Assembly: GCA_050949415.1 (NCBI GenBank)
Contig: JBMNFR010000001.1
Location: 62,001 to 126,000 of the forward strand
Length of the DNA: 64,000 bases
Reading direction: 5' to 3'
Source: JAAZKI01 sp012799905
GTDB taxonomy: Bacteria; Verrucomicrobiota; Lentisphaeria; Oligosphaerales; Oligosphaeraceae
Below are positions 36,663-46,466 of this stretch, one piece after another. The position numbers and the translations under genes were made by a program. The stretch's first letter is position 1. Every line of letters begins with the position of its first letter. The notes beneath the pieces are model-generated. The model had not been told where the DNA came from, did no database searches, and saw nothing but the letters and a program-made list of their open reading frames with translations.

Positions 36663-36773
36663 TGCTTCGCTCTGGAAGTACTGCAACTTGTCGAACAAGC
36701 CTATAAGATAGCACAACTTAATGAATATTTAAAATATCCATTTCCTGGAAAACTAGGCTAGCTACACGTGCCG

Positions 36774-39700
36774 TCAGTACTCCTTGATGCAGTTGACCAC
36801 GTATCGGATAGATGGGGAGAGGGTGCCGATCAGACGAACCTGGATGTGGTTCGAACCAGTTTTTGGGCGTGGGAGCGGGGCGGGCAGGGTGCCTTCCCTA
36901 AGAACCTTGCTGTTCAGATCGTAAACTTGCCAGAGGTTGTCTTTCAGGCGGATGCTCTCGTCGTTGTTCAGCGGAATGTTGGCGATCAGCTTCGTTCCGT
37001 TGAGGGTGACTTCCGCTCCTTCGCACAGCGCCATCTTGCCCAGGTTGTAGGCACGTACGCCGTCAATGGCGCAGGCGACAGTCGTTTTGCCCGGGATTCC
37101 GTTGTAGTAGTAGAGGATGTAGTCCAGCTTGGTGAGATCGAGCTTGGCGTTTTGGATGTTGAAGGCATGGAATCTCCATCCGACATAGGGCGTGTGGACA
37201 TAGATATCGTGGTGTTTTTTGTTGATGTCTCGCAATTGCACCTTGAATTGCGAACCCTTTCCATCGCCGTAGAGCCAGAATCCAAGGTGCGAGTATTTGC
37301 TGATGTCCATCAGTTCGGGGTAGTGGTATCCTACTGCTGCCCAGCCGCCATTGTCGTTGCGCTCGCTTGTGGCGATGAATTGAAGACCACCATCGGCTGA
37401 TTTTGGTGATTCCATATGCGCGACCTTGAAGGTAACTCCTGGGTTTGAGGTGCCCTGGTGGGTACTGTCGAATACGAATTGCGAGTACTTGTTGCTTTCG
37501 GTCAGGGCGTAGTCTTCCGGTTTTGCGCAGCTGTCAAGCAGGATTGAATCCTCGCCGTCGTATGCCGGGGTGTAGCTGCTTGTGAAAGTCGGTTCGATTT
37601 CAATGGTCAGCTTGGCGTCGTCGCTCTTTTCAGCTCTGACGTTGAATGTCCAAGCGTCGTCACCGCAATCGCCGGTCACGATATGCGGGATTTCGTATTC
37701 ATGCTTCATGTTGTTCCAGTCGGCATTGGGATTTTGCGTTCCGAACGCCTCGCCTGTGACCATGGGAACCACGTTGACCCGTCCGATGAGTCCTTCCGGA
37801 AGGATTTGGTCGCAGCCGATCATCAGGGTGTTCTTGCCATTGTCGAATTGCGGCATCCCTACTGGCGTATTTGTTTTGAATCGCTTGATCAGGTCGCAGT
37901 TTTCGGCGAAGAGCGCGCCGTATCCATCTGGATAGACTTCGGCGTACTCGCCACTGCCCAAGGTGATCGGGAGCTGGATCTGCTTTCCATTGACGGTCAG
38001 GGCGGGGTTTTCCAGCCTGGTCCGTACCAATCCCAGCAAATGGACCGAGCTGACCTGGATGTCAACCTTGCCGTTGCCGGGGATTTCGTTCAAGTACAAA
38101 TTGACTTCGCCGATATGATTGGTGTTCAAAGGCGCATGGAATACGTTGTAGAAAACATCGTAGGGCCACTTCAACTCCAAGGCGCGCTCGCCGTTCTGTT
38201 CGCGCAACAGAAGGGTGACAAAGCGCCAACCCGAAAAGTCCAGGTCGATGTACTGCTCAGCAACAGACCTGCCAAACTCTCTTCCGACCTTTAGCTGAAC
38301 ATTCAGTACGGCACCGGAATTGTCGCCCTTTACCCACAATCCCCAGGCACGGCAACCGCCCGTCGAAATATAGGGATACGAATTGATTTTCCCAATCCGC
38401 GCCCATGCGCCACGGCTGTTTTGAGACGAATTCTTCGCCTGGATACGAAGATTTTCAGCATCCCCGCCACGGACATCATCCTTCACCGTCGTCAGCTCAA
38501 GTTCGACGTTTCCGGCCGTTTCAAGCTTGTTCCTCTGGCTCTCTTCCGCGAAATTCGCGATGACGGGATACTTGTCCAGATTGTTTTCCGTTGAGTACAA
38601 GGCTTCCAGGCGGAATGCGACAGGTTGATTGCCGTGGGGATTGTTGAATTCCCAAGGCTTTGCGGACGCCACATCCAGGATGCGGTGCTGCTTCATCTCG
38701 ACTGGGCGGAATTTCCATTTGCCGTCAGCTTCCAATCTCAATTTGAAATCCTGGTTGGGCGTTGCGACTCGTTGTTGTGTTTCCTGGTCAAAGAACCTTG
38801 CGAGCCTGACGTTTGAGTACCATCCGAGTATGGTGAGCATTTCGAAGGCGCGTTTGTTCGCCTGGTTTCTGGTCGTTGAGATGCCGAGTGAGATAGCGGC
38901 GTCATCCCCGTATGCCTTGGCTGCGAAGTATTCGGTGTCGTCGGGGAATTGGGCCCGCCCAAATGGGCTTGAGGAGTTCAGCGACCACCAACCCATTTGC
39001 GGTTCCAGAAGCTCCGATTTCCTGATGTACGCATTGCGCTTGACGTGCAGTTGCGCGAATGCCTTGTAGTCGCAGAACGGGACGTCCCAGGCGCCGATCC
39101 TGGAGTGGAACCACCAACTGTTGTGACCGTGAGTGCTGGCCTCGCTCATCCCGCCGTTCTTCAAAGCCGAAAATCCTTTCCAGCGCATGACGTCAACAGG
39201 GTAGCGCTCACCCATGCCCTCCGAGCCGTCAAAGTAAATCATGTCCGCCTTGATCGCATTGTGGATGCGGGCGATATTCGCAACGATCGTATCGTCAAGC
39301 CCGCTGTCAGGCTCGGGATAAAATGCCAAATAAACCTGACGGAGAAATTTAACCTTGGTTCCGACGGGATGTGTCTCGGTGCCGACTTCTGTCTTGAAGG
39401 CGCCACGCTCGCATTTCCCGAATCTGTACGGAGTTTCATCGCCTGACATTTCAGAATAGCGGATGATTTCGCCGCCGATCTGCAATGAGTTGCTTGCACC
39501 CTGGTACGTATGGACCAATCTGTGCCTGTGATCCGGCTTCTCGTTGATGAAAATTTCCTTGTCGCCTGGAGCCAATGGCTTCGCCAACGTGTATGTCGCG
39601 TAGCTGATCAAACTGTCTGGCGCCTTGGGATAGAGCAGGGGATCGACTCGATTGCTGTTGATCGCCTCCAGGCAACCGGTCAAGGTGTGGATGCTGACGC

Positions 39701-41255
39701 TCAACCCTGCCTTCCGATACGTCTCCGCAGACCAGACCATGTCCTCCAAGCCGCGTGGGAAAAACGTCCTGTTCGGTTCGTACGTGCCCAAGGACGTAAA
39801 CCACGGGCTTCGGTAATGGAGGATCCCAAAGCCTCCGCGGCGTGCCTTGTCAATCCAAAAATCCGTATTCATGTAGTTTCCATGCATGAACAAGTAGGAT
39901 TTTCGAACCAGTTCCGATTCAGAAGCATAGGGACCACCATGGTGGGAGCTTGGAACGGGTTCGCTATCGGCCATGGCCTGCAACATTTTCTGAATCGCGG
40001 AACGAGGCCCTGCGACCAACCCGAAGGCGCTGCCGAGCATCGGGTGAGGATGGGATATCACGCCTGTCAACGCGCCGCCATCGCGAAATTGAGTAGTTGT
40101 GCGGACGCCCAGGCTGCGCAGGCAAACAGCGGATTGATCGTCGGAACGCATTCCAGCCATTGCGCCGAAGTAGGTATCGCAGGCGGGCTGGATTCGTGCG
40201 AACCAGCAGTGCCGCACGTCAGGAACCGTGATTTCCGCAAGTTCGATCCTGAAGTATTCCTGGCAATCGGTGACTTTCAGGCGAACGTGCCCCGTTGGAA
40301 ATGTGCATGTAATCAATCCATTGGGTTCGAGCGTGAAGTTGTCGCTTTCCCAAATATATCCTTGGCTTGTTTGGTTGAGCAGCTCGATTTTGACCATTGG
40401 GATGATTTGCTTGACCAGGTTTCGCTTGGTTGCTTTTTCTTGCAGTTCACCGATTGTTCCATCGTCGCAAAGTTCGAGCACGGCGTGTTTGTTTTCGAGT
40501 TTCAGGATTGTTTTTCCTTTTACGTCTGAGGCATTGATTTTGTATTCGACTTGTTCTCTCAAGGAATCCTGATGTAGCTTAGCGATTTCTTCAGCACTCA
40601 ATGCGTAGTCATAGACTCTCATGTCGTCAATCAGGCCATTATGCGAGGAGCGCGAGAAGTGAACCGAGCCGAGGGTCAGTGGCTTGGTGATGCCTAGCTC
40701 GTAGTCCCAGTTTGTGTTTGTGGCGACTTTTTTGCCGTTGAAGTAGGTTGTTATCGTTGGTCTTTTGAAAGTCACGGCGAAATGAACCCACTTTTTGAGA
40801 GGGAGGTTGCTCGCCAGATGGACTTGGGTCTCAGTCCATTTGTCTTCCTTGATCCAGTGGGCCGCCTTGGGCTTTCCAAAACGAACGGAAGCAGAGGAGC
40901 CGTTTTTGAAAAACATTATTCCACCGGGACTCCAACCGGCGCTGAGCAGGCATGGATAACTTTCCGAATGCTCGTCGAACATCGCCCAAAGGGACATCGT
41001 CATCTCATTCGTCCCGTCCAATTCGTTCAGGCACGGAATCTCAACGGTGGTTTTCATCCCCTGATATCCTAGTTTCACAGCGCCGCCAAACTCGCCTTGA
41101 GCCCAACAAGCGCCCAGCAATCGGGCAGGTCGACCACGACCGCTCAAGTCGGCTGACCTGCGACCAGCTCCTTCCTCGAACTCCCAGCGGCCAATCAAGC
41201 CGCCGCCAATCAAATAGACGCAACTCAACAAGAATAGTACGATAATTCTTGGCAT
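36774..41255 (-). CDS. Large secreted LamG / TIM-barrel glycosidase-like protein
   Basis: 1493 residues. Signal peptide MPRIIVLFLLSCVYLIGG, then a LamG/concanavalin-like domain (about 25-220: LIGRWEFEEGAG, MSLWAMFDE, GLIDDMRVYDYALSAEEI), a beta-rich region, a TIM-barrel-like region (about 450-800) with MIYFDGSEGMG as a likely catalytic strand, and two similar C-terminal galactose-binding-like modules (near 967 and 1321). Function inferred as polysaccharide hydrolysis. Start ATG 41255 preferred over a TTG 15 bases upstream because GGAGGG lies 9 bases before it. Lies 19 bases after the serine hydrolase gene. Confidence 0.75.
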   Translation of the reverse strand: MPRIIVLFLLSCVYLIGGGLIGRWEFEEGAGRRSADLSGRGRPARLLGACWAQGEFGGAVKLGYQGMKTTVEIPCLNELDGTNEMTMSLWAMFDEHSESYPCLLSAGWSPGGIMFFKNGSSASVRFGKPKAAHWIKEDKWTETQVHLASNLPLKKWVHFAVTFKRPTITTYFNGKKVATNTNWDYELGITKPLTLGSVHFSRSSHNGLIDDMRVYDYALSAEEIAKLHQDSLREQVEYKINASDVKGKTILKLENKHAVLELCDDGTIGELQEKATKRNLVKQIIPMVKIELLNQTSQGYIWESDNFTLEPNGLITCTFPTGHVRLKVTDCQEYFRIELAEITVPDVRHCWFARIQPACDTYFGAMAGMRSDDQSAVCLRSLGVRTTTQFRDGGALTGVISHPHPMLGSAFGLVAGPRSAIQKMLQAMADSEPVPSSHHGGPYASESELVRKSYLFMHGNYMNTDFWIDKARRGGFGILHYRSPWFTSLGTYEPNRTFFPRGLEDMVWSAETYRKAGLSVSIHTLTGCLEAINSNRVDPLLYPKAPDSLISYATYTLAKPLAPGDKEIFINEKPDHRHRLVHTYQGASNSLQIGGEIIRYSEMSGDETPYRFGKCERGAFKTEVGTETHPVGTKVKFLRQVYLAFYPEPDSGLDDTIVANIARIHNAIKADMIYFDGSEGMGERYPVDVMRWKGFSALKNGGMSEASTHGHNSWWFHSRIGAWDVPFCDYKAFAQLHVKRNAYIRKSELLEPQMGWWSLNSSSPFGRAQFPDDTEYFAAKAYGDDAAISLGISTTRNQANKRAFEMLTILGWYSNVRLARFFDQETQQRVATPNQDFKLRLEADGKWKFRPVEMKQHRILDVASAKPWEFNNPHGNQPVAFRLEALYSTENNLDKYPVIANFAEESQRNKLETAGNVELELTTVKDDVRGGDAENLRIQAKNSSQNSRGAWARIGKINSYPYISTGGCRAWGLWVKGDNSGAVLNVQLKVGREFGRSVAEQYIDLDFSGWRFVTLLLREQNGERALELKWPYDVFYNVFHAPLNTNHIGEVNLYLNEIPGNGKVDIQVSSVHLLGLVRTRLENPALTVNGKQIQLPITLGSGEYAEVYPDGYGALFAENCDLIKRFKTNTPVGMPQFDNGKNTLMIGCDQILPEGLIGRVNVVPMVTGEAFGTQNPNADWNNMKHEYEIPHIVTGDCGDDAWTFNVRAEKSDDAKLTIEIEPTFTSSYTPAYDGEDSILLDSCAKPEDYALTESNKYSQFVFDSTHQGTSNPGVTFKVAHMESPKSADGGLQFIATSERNDNGGWAAVGYHYPELMDISKYSHLGFWLYGDGKGSQFKVQLRDINKKHHDIYVHTPYVGWRFHAFNIQNAKLDLTKLDYILYYYNGIPGKTTVACAIDGVRAYNLGKMALCEGAEVTLNGTKLIANIPLNNDESIRLKDNLWQVYDLNSKVLREGTLPAPLPRPKTGSNHIQVRLIGTLSPSIRYVVNCIKEY

Positions 41256-41274
41256 GAATAAGCCCTCCAATTAA

Positions 41275-42318
41275 TTACCAAACTCGTTTCGGCAAACCCA
41301 AGATCTCGGAAATCCTGTTCCGTACGGGGTAGTCGGGTTCGAGAGGATGCAGTTTGTTTCGTGTGAAGCCGACGCATAGGCCCGTAGCCTTGTCAGCGAA
41401 GCCTTCCGCTCCTGCGGCGCCGCCTTGGCCGAAGATGCGACCGTAATCGGGAGCCGGTCCGCACAAGACGTAGCCAAGGCCGAACTTGGACCACTCGTTG
41501 TCAGATACGGGGTCGTCAATGGCGCGTCGCAATTGCGTCGCTTCGGCAATCGTCTTGTCTCCCAGCAGGCGGATGCCGCCGATTTTCCCCATGATTGCGG
41601 CATAGTATTTGGCGAGTGCGTGTGCCGTAGCAAGTCCGTTTGCGGAAGGGATGAAGCCTTGCCGAATGACGTCATTTCCGATGAAATCGTCACACCATCT
41701 TTTTTGTGGCGGAACCGCCGAGGCATCGATGCGTACGTATTCCCGCTCTGTGCCGAAGATCAGTTCATCCTCCAGCCCGAGAGGCTTGATCACTTCGTCA
41801 ATCATAACTTGCCTGAACGGTTTTCCTGTGATCCTTCGTACGAGTTCACCGACAAGCCATGCGAATGTGATGCCATGGTACTGGAACCTTCCTCCCGGTT
41901 CCCAGGACGGCTTGCCCGCCGCCAGCTTGGCGCACATCAGGTCCCAATCGACCATTTGCTCCGTTGAGTCGAGTTGCGGCAGTGCCGCCATTCCAGCACG
42001 GTGAGTCAGCACATGCCAAACCAACGTATTTTCTTTTCCGTTACATGCGTACTCGGGCCAAATGTCGCCAACAAGTGTTTCGTAACTGACCAAGCTGCGT
42101 TCAACCAGCCGATGGAACGTTGTCGCCATAACGGATTTTCCGCAAGAAAAAATAGGGAAGAGCGATCGTGTTCCGATCCCTTCGCCTGCGGCGATATCCA
42201 CCTGCAATTGGCCATTCCAGTAGATGGCCAATTGGCAGCCTGCCTCGTCTCCGCTTTCAATTGCCTGCTCCAAAGCAGCTTGCAATTCAATCGTCAATGC
42301 CTTGAAATCGTACCTCAT
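41275..42318 (-). CDS. Class C beta-lactamase-like serine hydrolase
   Basis: 347 residues. Serine beta-lactamase/EstB-like fold: the SxxK nucleophile motif is in FSCGKSVMA (near 60), HRAGMAALPQ follows, and SANGLATAHALAKYYA and GQGGAAG fit the later family motifs. Members are esterases, D-amino-acid peptidases or beta-lactamases; the substrate is not known. No signal peptide after the chosen start (ATG 42318); the frame opens at 42375 but that region carries the promoter. Pairs with the LamG gene downstream. Confidence 0.85.
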   Translation of the reverse strand: MRYDFKALTIELQAALEQAIESGDEAGCQLAIYWNGQLQVDIAAGEGIGTRSLFPIFSCGKSVMATTFHRLVERSLVSYETLVGDIWPEYACNGKENTLVWHVLTHRAGMAALPQLDSTEQMVDWDLMCAKLAAGKPSWEPGGRFQYHGITFAWLVGELVRRITGKPFRQVMIDEVIKPLGLEDELIFGTEREYVRIDASAVPPQKRWCDDFIGNDVIRQGFIPSANGLATAHALAKYYAAIMGKIGGIRLLGDKTIAEATQLRRAIDDPVSDNEWSKFGLGYVLCGPAPDYGRIFGQGGAAGAEGFADKATGLCVGFTRNKLHPLEPDYPVRNRISEILGLPKRVW

Positions 42319-42354
42319 GCCATGTCTTTTTGCCGATTTAGTGGATAAACACGA

Positions 42355-42382
42355 ATTATAAAATGTACATGGCATTTGACAA
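42355..42382 (-). promoter_or_regulatory. Sigma-70-type promoter of the serine hydrolase operon
   Basis: TTGTCA (42382-42377) and a perfect TATAAT (42360-42355) with 16-base spacing, pointing at the serine hydrolase 37 bases away. The position supports the downstream ATG at 42318. Confidence 0.75.
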
Positions 42383-42430
42383 CTTTGCCATAGCCCATAA
42401 ATAGAAAATCTTCACGAGGGTTGGAGAAGG

Positions 42431-42957
42431 CACCCTGGGTGGTTTGGAGGGCACCCGGGGTGGTGGTTGGGCACCATGGGTCCGGGGTGGTGTCGGGCAC
42501 CCGGGGTGGTCTGGAGGTCACCTTGGGTGGTCGGGGGCACCTTAGGTGGTCGGGGGCACCTTAGGTGGTCGGAGGCGCCTGGGTGGTCTGGGGTGCACCT
42601 TGGGTGGTCAAGGGTCACCTTGGGTGGTCGGGGGGCACCTTGGGTGGTCGGGGGGCACCTTGGGTGGTCGGAGGCGCCTGGGTGGTCTGGGGTCACCTTG
42701 GGTGGTCGGGGGGCACCTTGGGTGGTCTGGGGTGCACCTTGGGTGGTCTGGGGTGCACCTTGGGTGGTCTGGGGTGCACCTTGGGTGGTCTGGGGTGCAC
42801 CTTGGGTGGTCTGGGGTGCACCTTGGGTGGTCTGGGGTGCACCTTGGGTGGTCTGGGGTGCACCTTGGGTGGTCTGGGGTGCACCTTGGGTGGTCTGGGG
42901 TGCACCTTGGGTGGTCTGGGGTGCACCTTGGGTGGTCTGGGGTGCACCTTGGGTGAT
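42431..42957. repeat. Tandem array C of the CACC-YNG-GGTG palindrome
   Basis: Irregular copies (42431-42720), then about eleven perfect copies of a 21-bp unit (TGCACCTTGGGTGGTCTGGGG) at about 42722-42957. The 21-bp unit is in phase with codons, so all frames read on for long distances; these are not genes. Confidence 0.97.
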
Positions 42958-42962
42958 TGTGC

Positions 42963-43028
42963 AGGTCGGACAGGTCGGACGGGTCGGACAAATCATTCTT
43001 AATTCATCATTCATAATTCAGCATTCAT
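42963..43028. repeat. 9-bp GTCGGACAG repeat plus ATTCA repeats after array C
   Basis: Three GGTCGGAC copies (42963-42990), then AATCATTC and ATTCA-type repeats (42991-43028), ending ATTCATGTG. Confidence 0.9.
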
Positions 43029-43036
43029 GTGACTGG

Positions 43037-43552
43037 CACCGGGGTGGTGCTTGGGCACCCGGGGTGGTGTGGGGTCACCCGGGGTGGTGTCGGGTCACCC
43101 GGGGTGGTGTCGGGTCACCCGGGGTGGTGTCGGGTCACCCGGGGTGGTCTGGGGTGCACCTTGGGTGGTCTGGGGTCACCTTGGGTGGTCGGGGGGCACC
43201 TTGGGTGGTCGGAGGCGCCTGGGTGGTCTGGGGTGCACCTTGGGTGGTCGGGGGGCACCTTGGGTGGTCGGGGGGCACCTTGGGTGGTCGGAGGCGCCTG
43301 GGTGGTCTGGGGTCACCTTGGGTGGTCTGGGGTCACCTTGGGTGGTCTGGGGTCACCTTGGGTGGTCGGGGGGCACCTTGGGTGGTCGGAGGCGCCTGGG
43401 TGGTCTGGGGTGCACCTTGGGTGGTCTGGGGTGCACCTTGGGTGGTCTGGGGTGCACCTTGGGTGGTCTGGGGTGCACCTTGGGTGGTCTGGGGTGCACC
43501 TTGGGTGGTCTGGGGTGCACCTTGGGTGGTCTGGGGAGCACCTTGGGTGGTC
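43037..43552. repeat. Tandem array D of the CACC-YNG-GGTG palindrome
   Basis: Begins with CACCCGGGGTGGTG units of 22 bp, then CACCTTGGGTGG units with three linkers (TCTGGGGT, TCGGGGGG, TCGGAGGCGC) shared with array C, and ends with about seven 21-bp units. Arrays C and D share sub-blocks, suggesting duplication or gene conversion between them. Confidence 0.97.
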
Positions 43553-43603
43553 GGACGGGTCGGACAAATCATTCATCATTCATAATTCATAATTCATGTG
43601 GCA
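43549..43603. repeat. 9-bp repeat plus ATTCA repeats after array D
   Basis: GGTCGGACGGGTCGGAC, then AATCATTCATCATTCATAA-type repeats and ATTCATGTGG. Nearly identical to the block after array C. Confidence 0.9.
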
Positions 43604-43650
43604 TCTCAGCAAGTTGCTTCAAAGCGCAGTCAAAAGTTGAAAATCTTCAC

Positions 43651-43678
43651 TTGGCAATCACATTATTTGTTTTATCCA
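43651..43678 (+). promoter_or_regulatory. Likely promoter of the GH42-like gene
   Basis: TTGGCA (43651-43656) and TATCCA (43673-43678) with 16-base spacing, 40 bases before the chosen start. It lies inside the upstream extension of the open frame, which supports the shorter protein. Confidence 0.45.
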
Positions 43679-43717
43679 TTTCAATCGGAAGTTTTCATAA
43701 TCGTCAGGAAAGCATGT

Positions 43718-46444
43718 ATGAGATCCATACTGTCGTTGTTCACCTTGCTGTTTGCTAGCCAGTTGCTTGCTCAAGTTCCTGTGAGCAAGGCGAAATGGAT
43801 CGTGTATCCAGAAGATTTTGCGGCTGGATTGGAGAAGCCTAGGTACTACAGGCTGTCGTTCCAGGTGCGTGAAGGTCTCAAGAACGCAGTCGTGCATTGG
43901 GTGCTTGATGATGTCGGATTCGGTAGGATTGACGGGCAGGACATCCCTAGGTCTCTCCAGTTCCAAGAACGCTACGGACTTTCCGCAAATGTGGAATCCA
44001 TGCTCAAGCCTGGGATGCATACGCTGGCATTCAGAGTCACCAACTTGGCGGGGGCCGGCGGTATCATCGCTAGGCTCGAATTGAACTACAATGACGGTAC
44101 CTCGGAACAATTCGTCTCCAACAAGACTTGGAAAACTTCCACCCAGGAAGCCGATAATTGGCAACTCCCAACTTTTGATGATTCCCAATGGATGCAATGC
44201 ATGGAATTCGCTGAGGCGCTTAGCTCGCCTTGGAGCAATCTCAGGGACATGACGACGTTTCTTACGCCGGATGAACAAAAAAGCCTCGCTGAACATCGCA
44301 GGATCCGAGAAGCAAAAATCGCTGAAATACTGGCGAAAATCAAGGATGAACCCCCGGCAAATGTCAAGGTCATCTATGACAAGGGAAAAGCAAAATTCCA
44401 GATTGGCGACAAATTGCACGAGGCGATCATCTACAACGTCACCGAGGCATGGAATGCGGATTATCCAAATTTCCAACGGCAAATCCAACAGTTCAAAAAC
44501 GCAAACATCAATCTCTATAGCATGGGATTGAGATTGCCAAGAATCTGGAATGCGGACGGGTCGATCGATTTCAAGAAGATCGACAAGCTCTTTATCGATG
44601 CGCTCGCGCTGAATCCAGATGCATACTTCATCTACGATATCATCGCTTTCGTACAACCTGATTGGTGGCTGAACAAGTATCCCGATGAATTGATCGACTA
44701 CGCAAACGGCGGCGTCAACCCGCGCGAAACCGATACGCTCCAACGAGTCAGGGCGCCTTCCTACGCATCGCAGGTCTGGAGGCGAGAAATCACTGATGTC
44801 ATCCGAAGAATTGTTACGCATATCGAACGCGCACCTTACGCAAAACGAGTTTTTGCGTACAGGCCGGATTTCGGAGTCTATCACGAATGGCACTACTATG
44901 GAATGGCAAGCGGAATGCCGGATACCTCAAAGCCTATGACAAGGCAATTCCAAAGTTGGCTGAGAAAACGATACGGCAATGACGTGAATGCACTCAAAAA
45001 AGCCTGGGGGCAACCCGATGTGACCTTCGATAATGCAACAGTTCCCGACAAGGCCAACAGGATGCAACGAAGCGCAGGGATCTTCCGGGATCCTATCAAA
45101 GACCGCTATTCCGTTGATTACCTGGAATGCATGGCGGAAGTCGTCAGGGATTGCCTTTTTGACTTCAATCGCGCTGCCAAGGAGGCCTGCAACGGGCGAG
45201 CGCTGGTGGGAAACTACTTCGGGTACTTCTTCGGCAATCCATTCCCCGCAGAAGGTTGGCACCTGCTCAATGACGAAATCCTGGATTCCCCGTACGTGGA
45301 CTTCCAAGTGTCGCCACAATGCTATGGCAATCACATGCGCGCATTGGGCGAAGCGCAACCCGCCAGAATGCTGGCTGAAGCCTATCGGCGTCGCAGCAAC
45401 AAGGTCGCCATCATCGAGGCGGACAGCCGAACCTGTCTGGAACCCAAGTCAGGTGGGCATACCCATGTGGATACCCCGGAGCAAAGCGTCGCCACACTGG
45501 CACGGGATTTCGTCCAGGCGCTGACCCTGGGATGCTCGTACTGGCCCTACGATTTCGGGAAAGTCTGGTACAACCATCCCAAAATGCACCAGATGTTCAA
45601 GGAACTTCAACCAATCAGAACGATTGACGCGGATTGTCGATCCAATGCCGAAATCCTCTATGTCGGCGACTTCAAGAGCATCATCTTCTCCAACGTCCTC
45701 GGTGGTTCTCCCGCCTACACGAATCCAGTATCGATGCTGTTCCGCGAGCTTAGCCATACAGGCGCTCCGGTCGATACCGCTTCGTTCAACGACCTTGCAT
45801 CGGGCCAACTCAAGGACTACAAGCTTTACATCTTCCCGAACTTGTACTACGTCACCCCGGACCAAGTCAAGGTCGTCCAGCAGCTCCAGCGTCAAAACAA
45901 AGCAATCCTCTGGCTCTACGCACCAGGCTACCTCACCCCCGACGGAGCCTCCGTCCAATCGATGCAGCAACTCACTGGTTTCAACATCAAGCAACTCCCG
46001 GGACAATGCAAAACCATAACCTACGTTGACGGGCGAGAAATCAAATCGCTCCTTCCTGGAGACCTGGAACCCGTGCTGCAAATCGACGATCCCAGCGCCG
46101 AGATCATCGGAACCTCAAGGTACGGGAATACCTCCATCGCGACTTATGCCAAAAAAGGCAACGCATACCTCGCAACAGCTGCATTCATCGATAGAATCGA
46201 GCTGCGAAAAATCTTCCAAAACGAAAAAATCCATTGCTACAACGACGACAACGATGCCGTCGTCTATGCGAACAGTTCATTCATTGGCTTTCATACGAAA
46301 AATCCAGGTCCACAAACGATCAGGTTGCCCAGAAAAGTAACGGTCAAGATGCTCTATCCAAAGCAGGAAACTATCGGAACAAACATCGATCAATTCACAT
46401 TTCTGGCGCCTGCCGAATCAACCACAATTTTCATTTACGAGTAA
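43718..46444 (+). CDS. Secreted GH42-like beta-galactosidase family protein
   Basis: 908 residues. Signal peptide MRSILSLFTLLFASQLLAQ, an N-terminal beta-sandwich (40-220), then a TIM barrel with GH42-like features: HEWHYYG (likely acid/base Glu) followed by FQSWLRKRYGNDVNALKKAWG, and IIEADSRTCLEP (likely nucleophile). The C-terminal part resembles the GH42 trimerisation domain (LYVGDFKS, LYIFPNLYYVTPDQV, ILWLYAPGYLTPDG). Substrate inferred as galactosides or similar. Start ATG 43718 chosen for AGGAA upstream and the signal peptide; the 40 upstream codons lie in the promoter and repeat region. Confidence 0.8.
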   Translation: MRSILSLFTLLFASQLLAQVPVSKAKWIVYPEDFAAGLEKPRYYRLSFQVREGLKNAVVHWVLDDVGFGRIDGQDIPRSLQFQERYGLSANVESMLKPGMHTLAFRVTNLAGAGGIIARLELNYNDGTSEQFVSNKTWKTSTQEADNWQLPTFDDSQWMQCMEFAEALSSPWSNLRDMTTFLTPDEQKSLAEHRRIREAKIAEILAKIKDEPPANVKVIYDKGKAKFQIGDKLHEAIIYNVTEAWNADYPNFQRQIQQFKNANINLYSMGLRLPRIWNADGSIDFKKIDKLFIDALALNPDAYFIYDIIAFVQPDWWLNKYPDELIDYANGGVNPRETDTLQRVRAPSYASQVWRREITDVIRRIVTHIERAPYAKRVFAYRPDFGVYHEWHYYGMASGMPDTSKPMTRQFQSWLRKRYGNDVNALKKAWGQPDVTFDNATVPDKANRMQRSAGIFRDPIKDRYSVDYLECMAEVVRDCLFDFNRAAKEACNGRALVGNYFGYFFGNPFPAEGWHLLNDEILDSPYVDFQVSPQCYGNHMRALGEAQPARMLAEAYRRRSNKVAIIEADSRTCLEPKSGGHTHVDTPEQSVATLARDFVQALTLGCSYWPYDFGKVWYNHPKMHQMFKELQPIRTIDADCRSNAEILYVGDFKSIIFSNVLGGSPAYTNPVSMLFRELSHTGAPVDTASFNDLASGQLKDYKLYIFPNLYYVTPDQVKVVQQLQRQNKAILWLYAPGYLTPDGASVQSMQQLTGFNIKQLPGQCKTITYVDGREIKSLLPGDLEPVLQIDDPSAEIIGTSRYGNTSIATYAKKGNAYLATAAFIDRIELRKIFQNEKIHCYNDDNDAVVYANSSFIGFHTKNPGPQTIRLPRKVTVKMLYPKQETIGTNIDQFTFLAPAESTTIFIYE

Positions 46445-46466
46445 ATAACAAGCAAAAGGTATTTCA

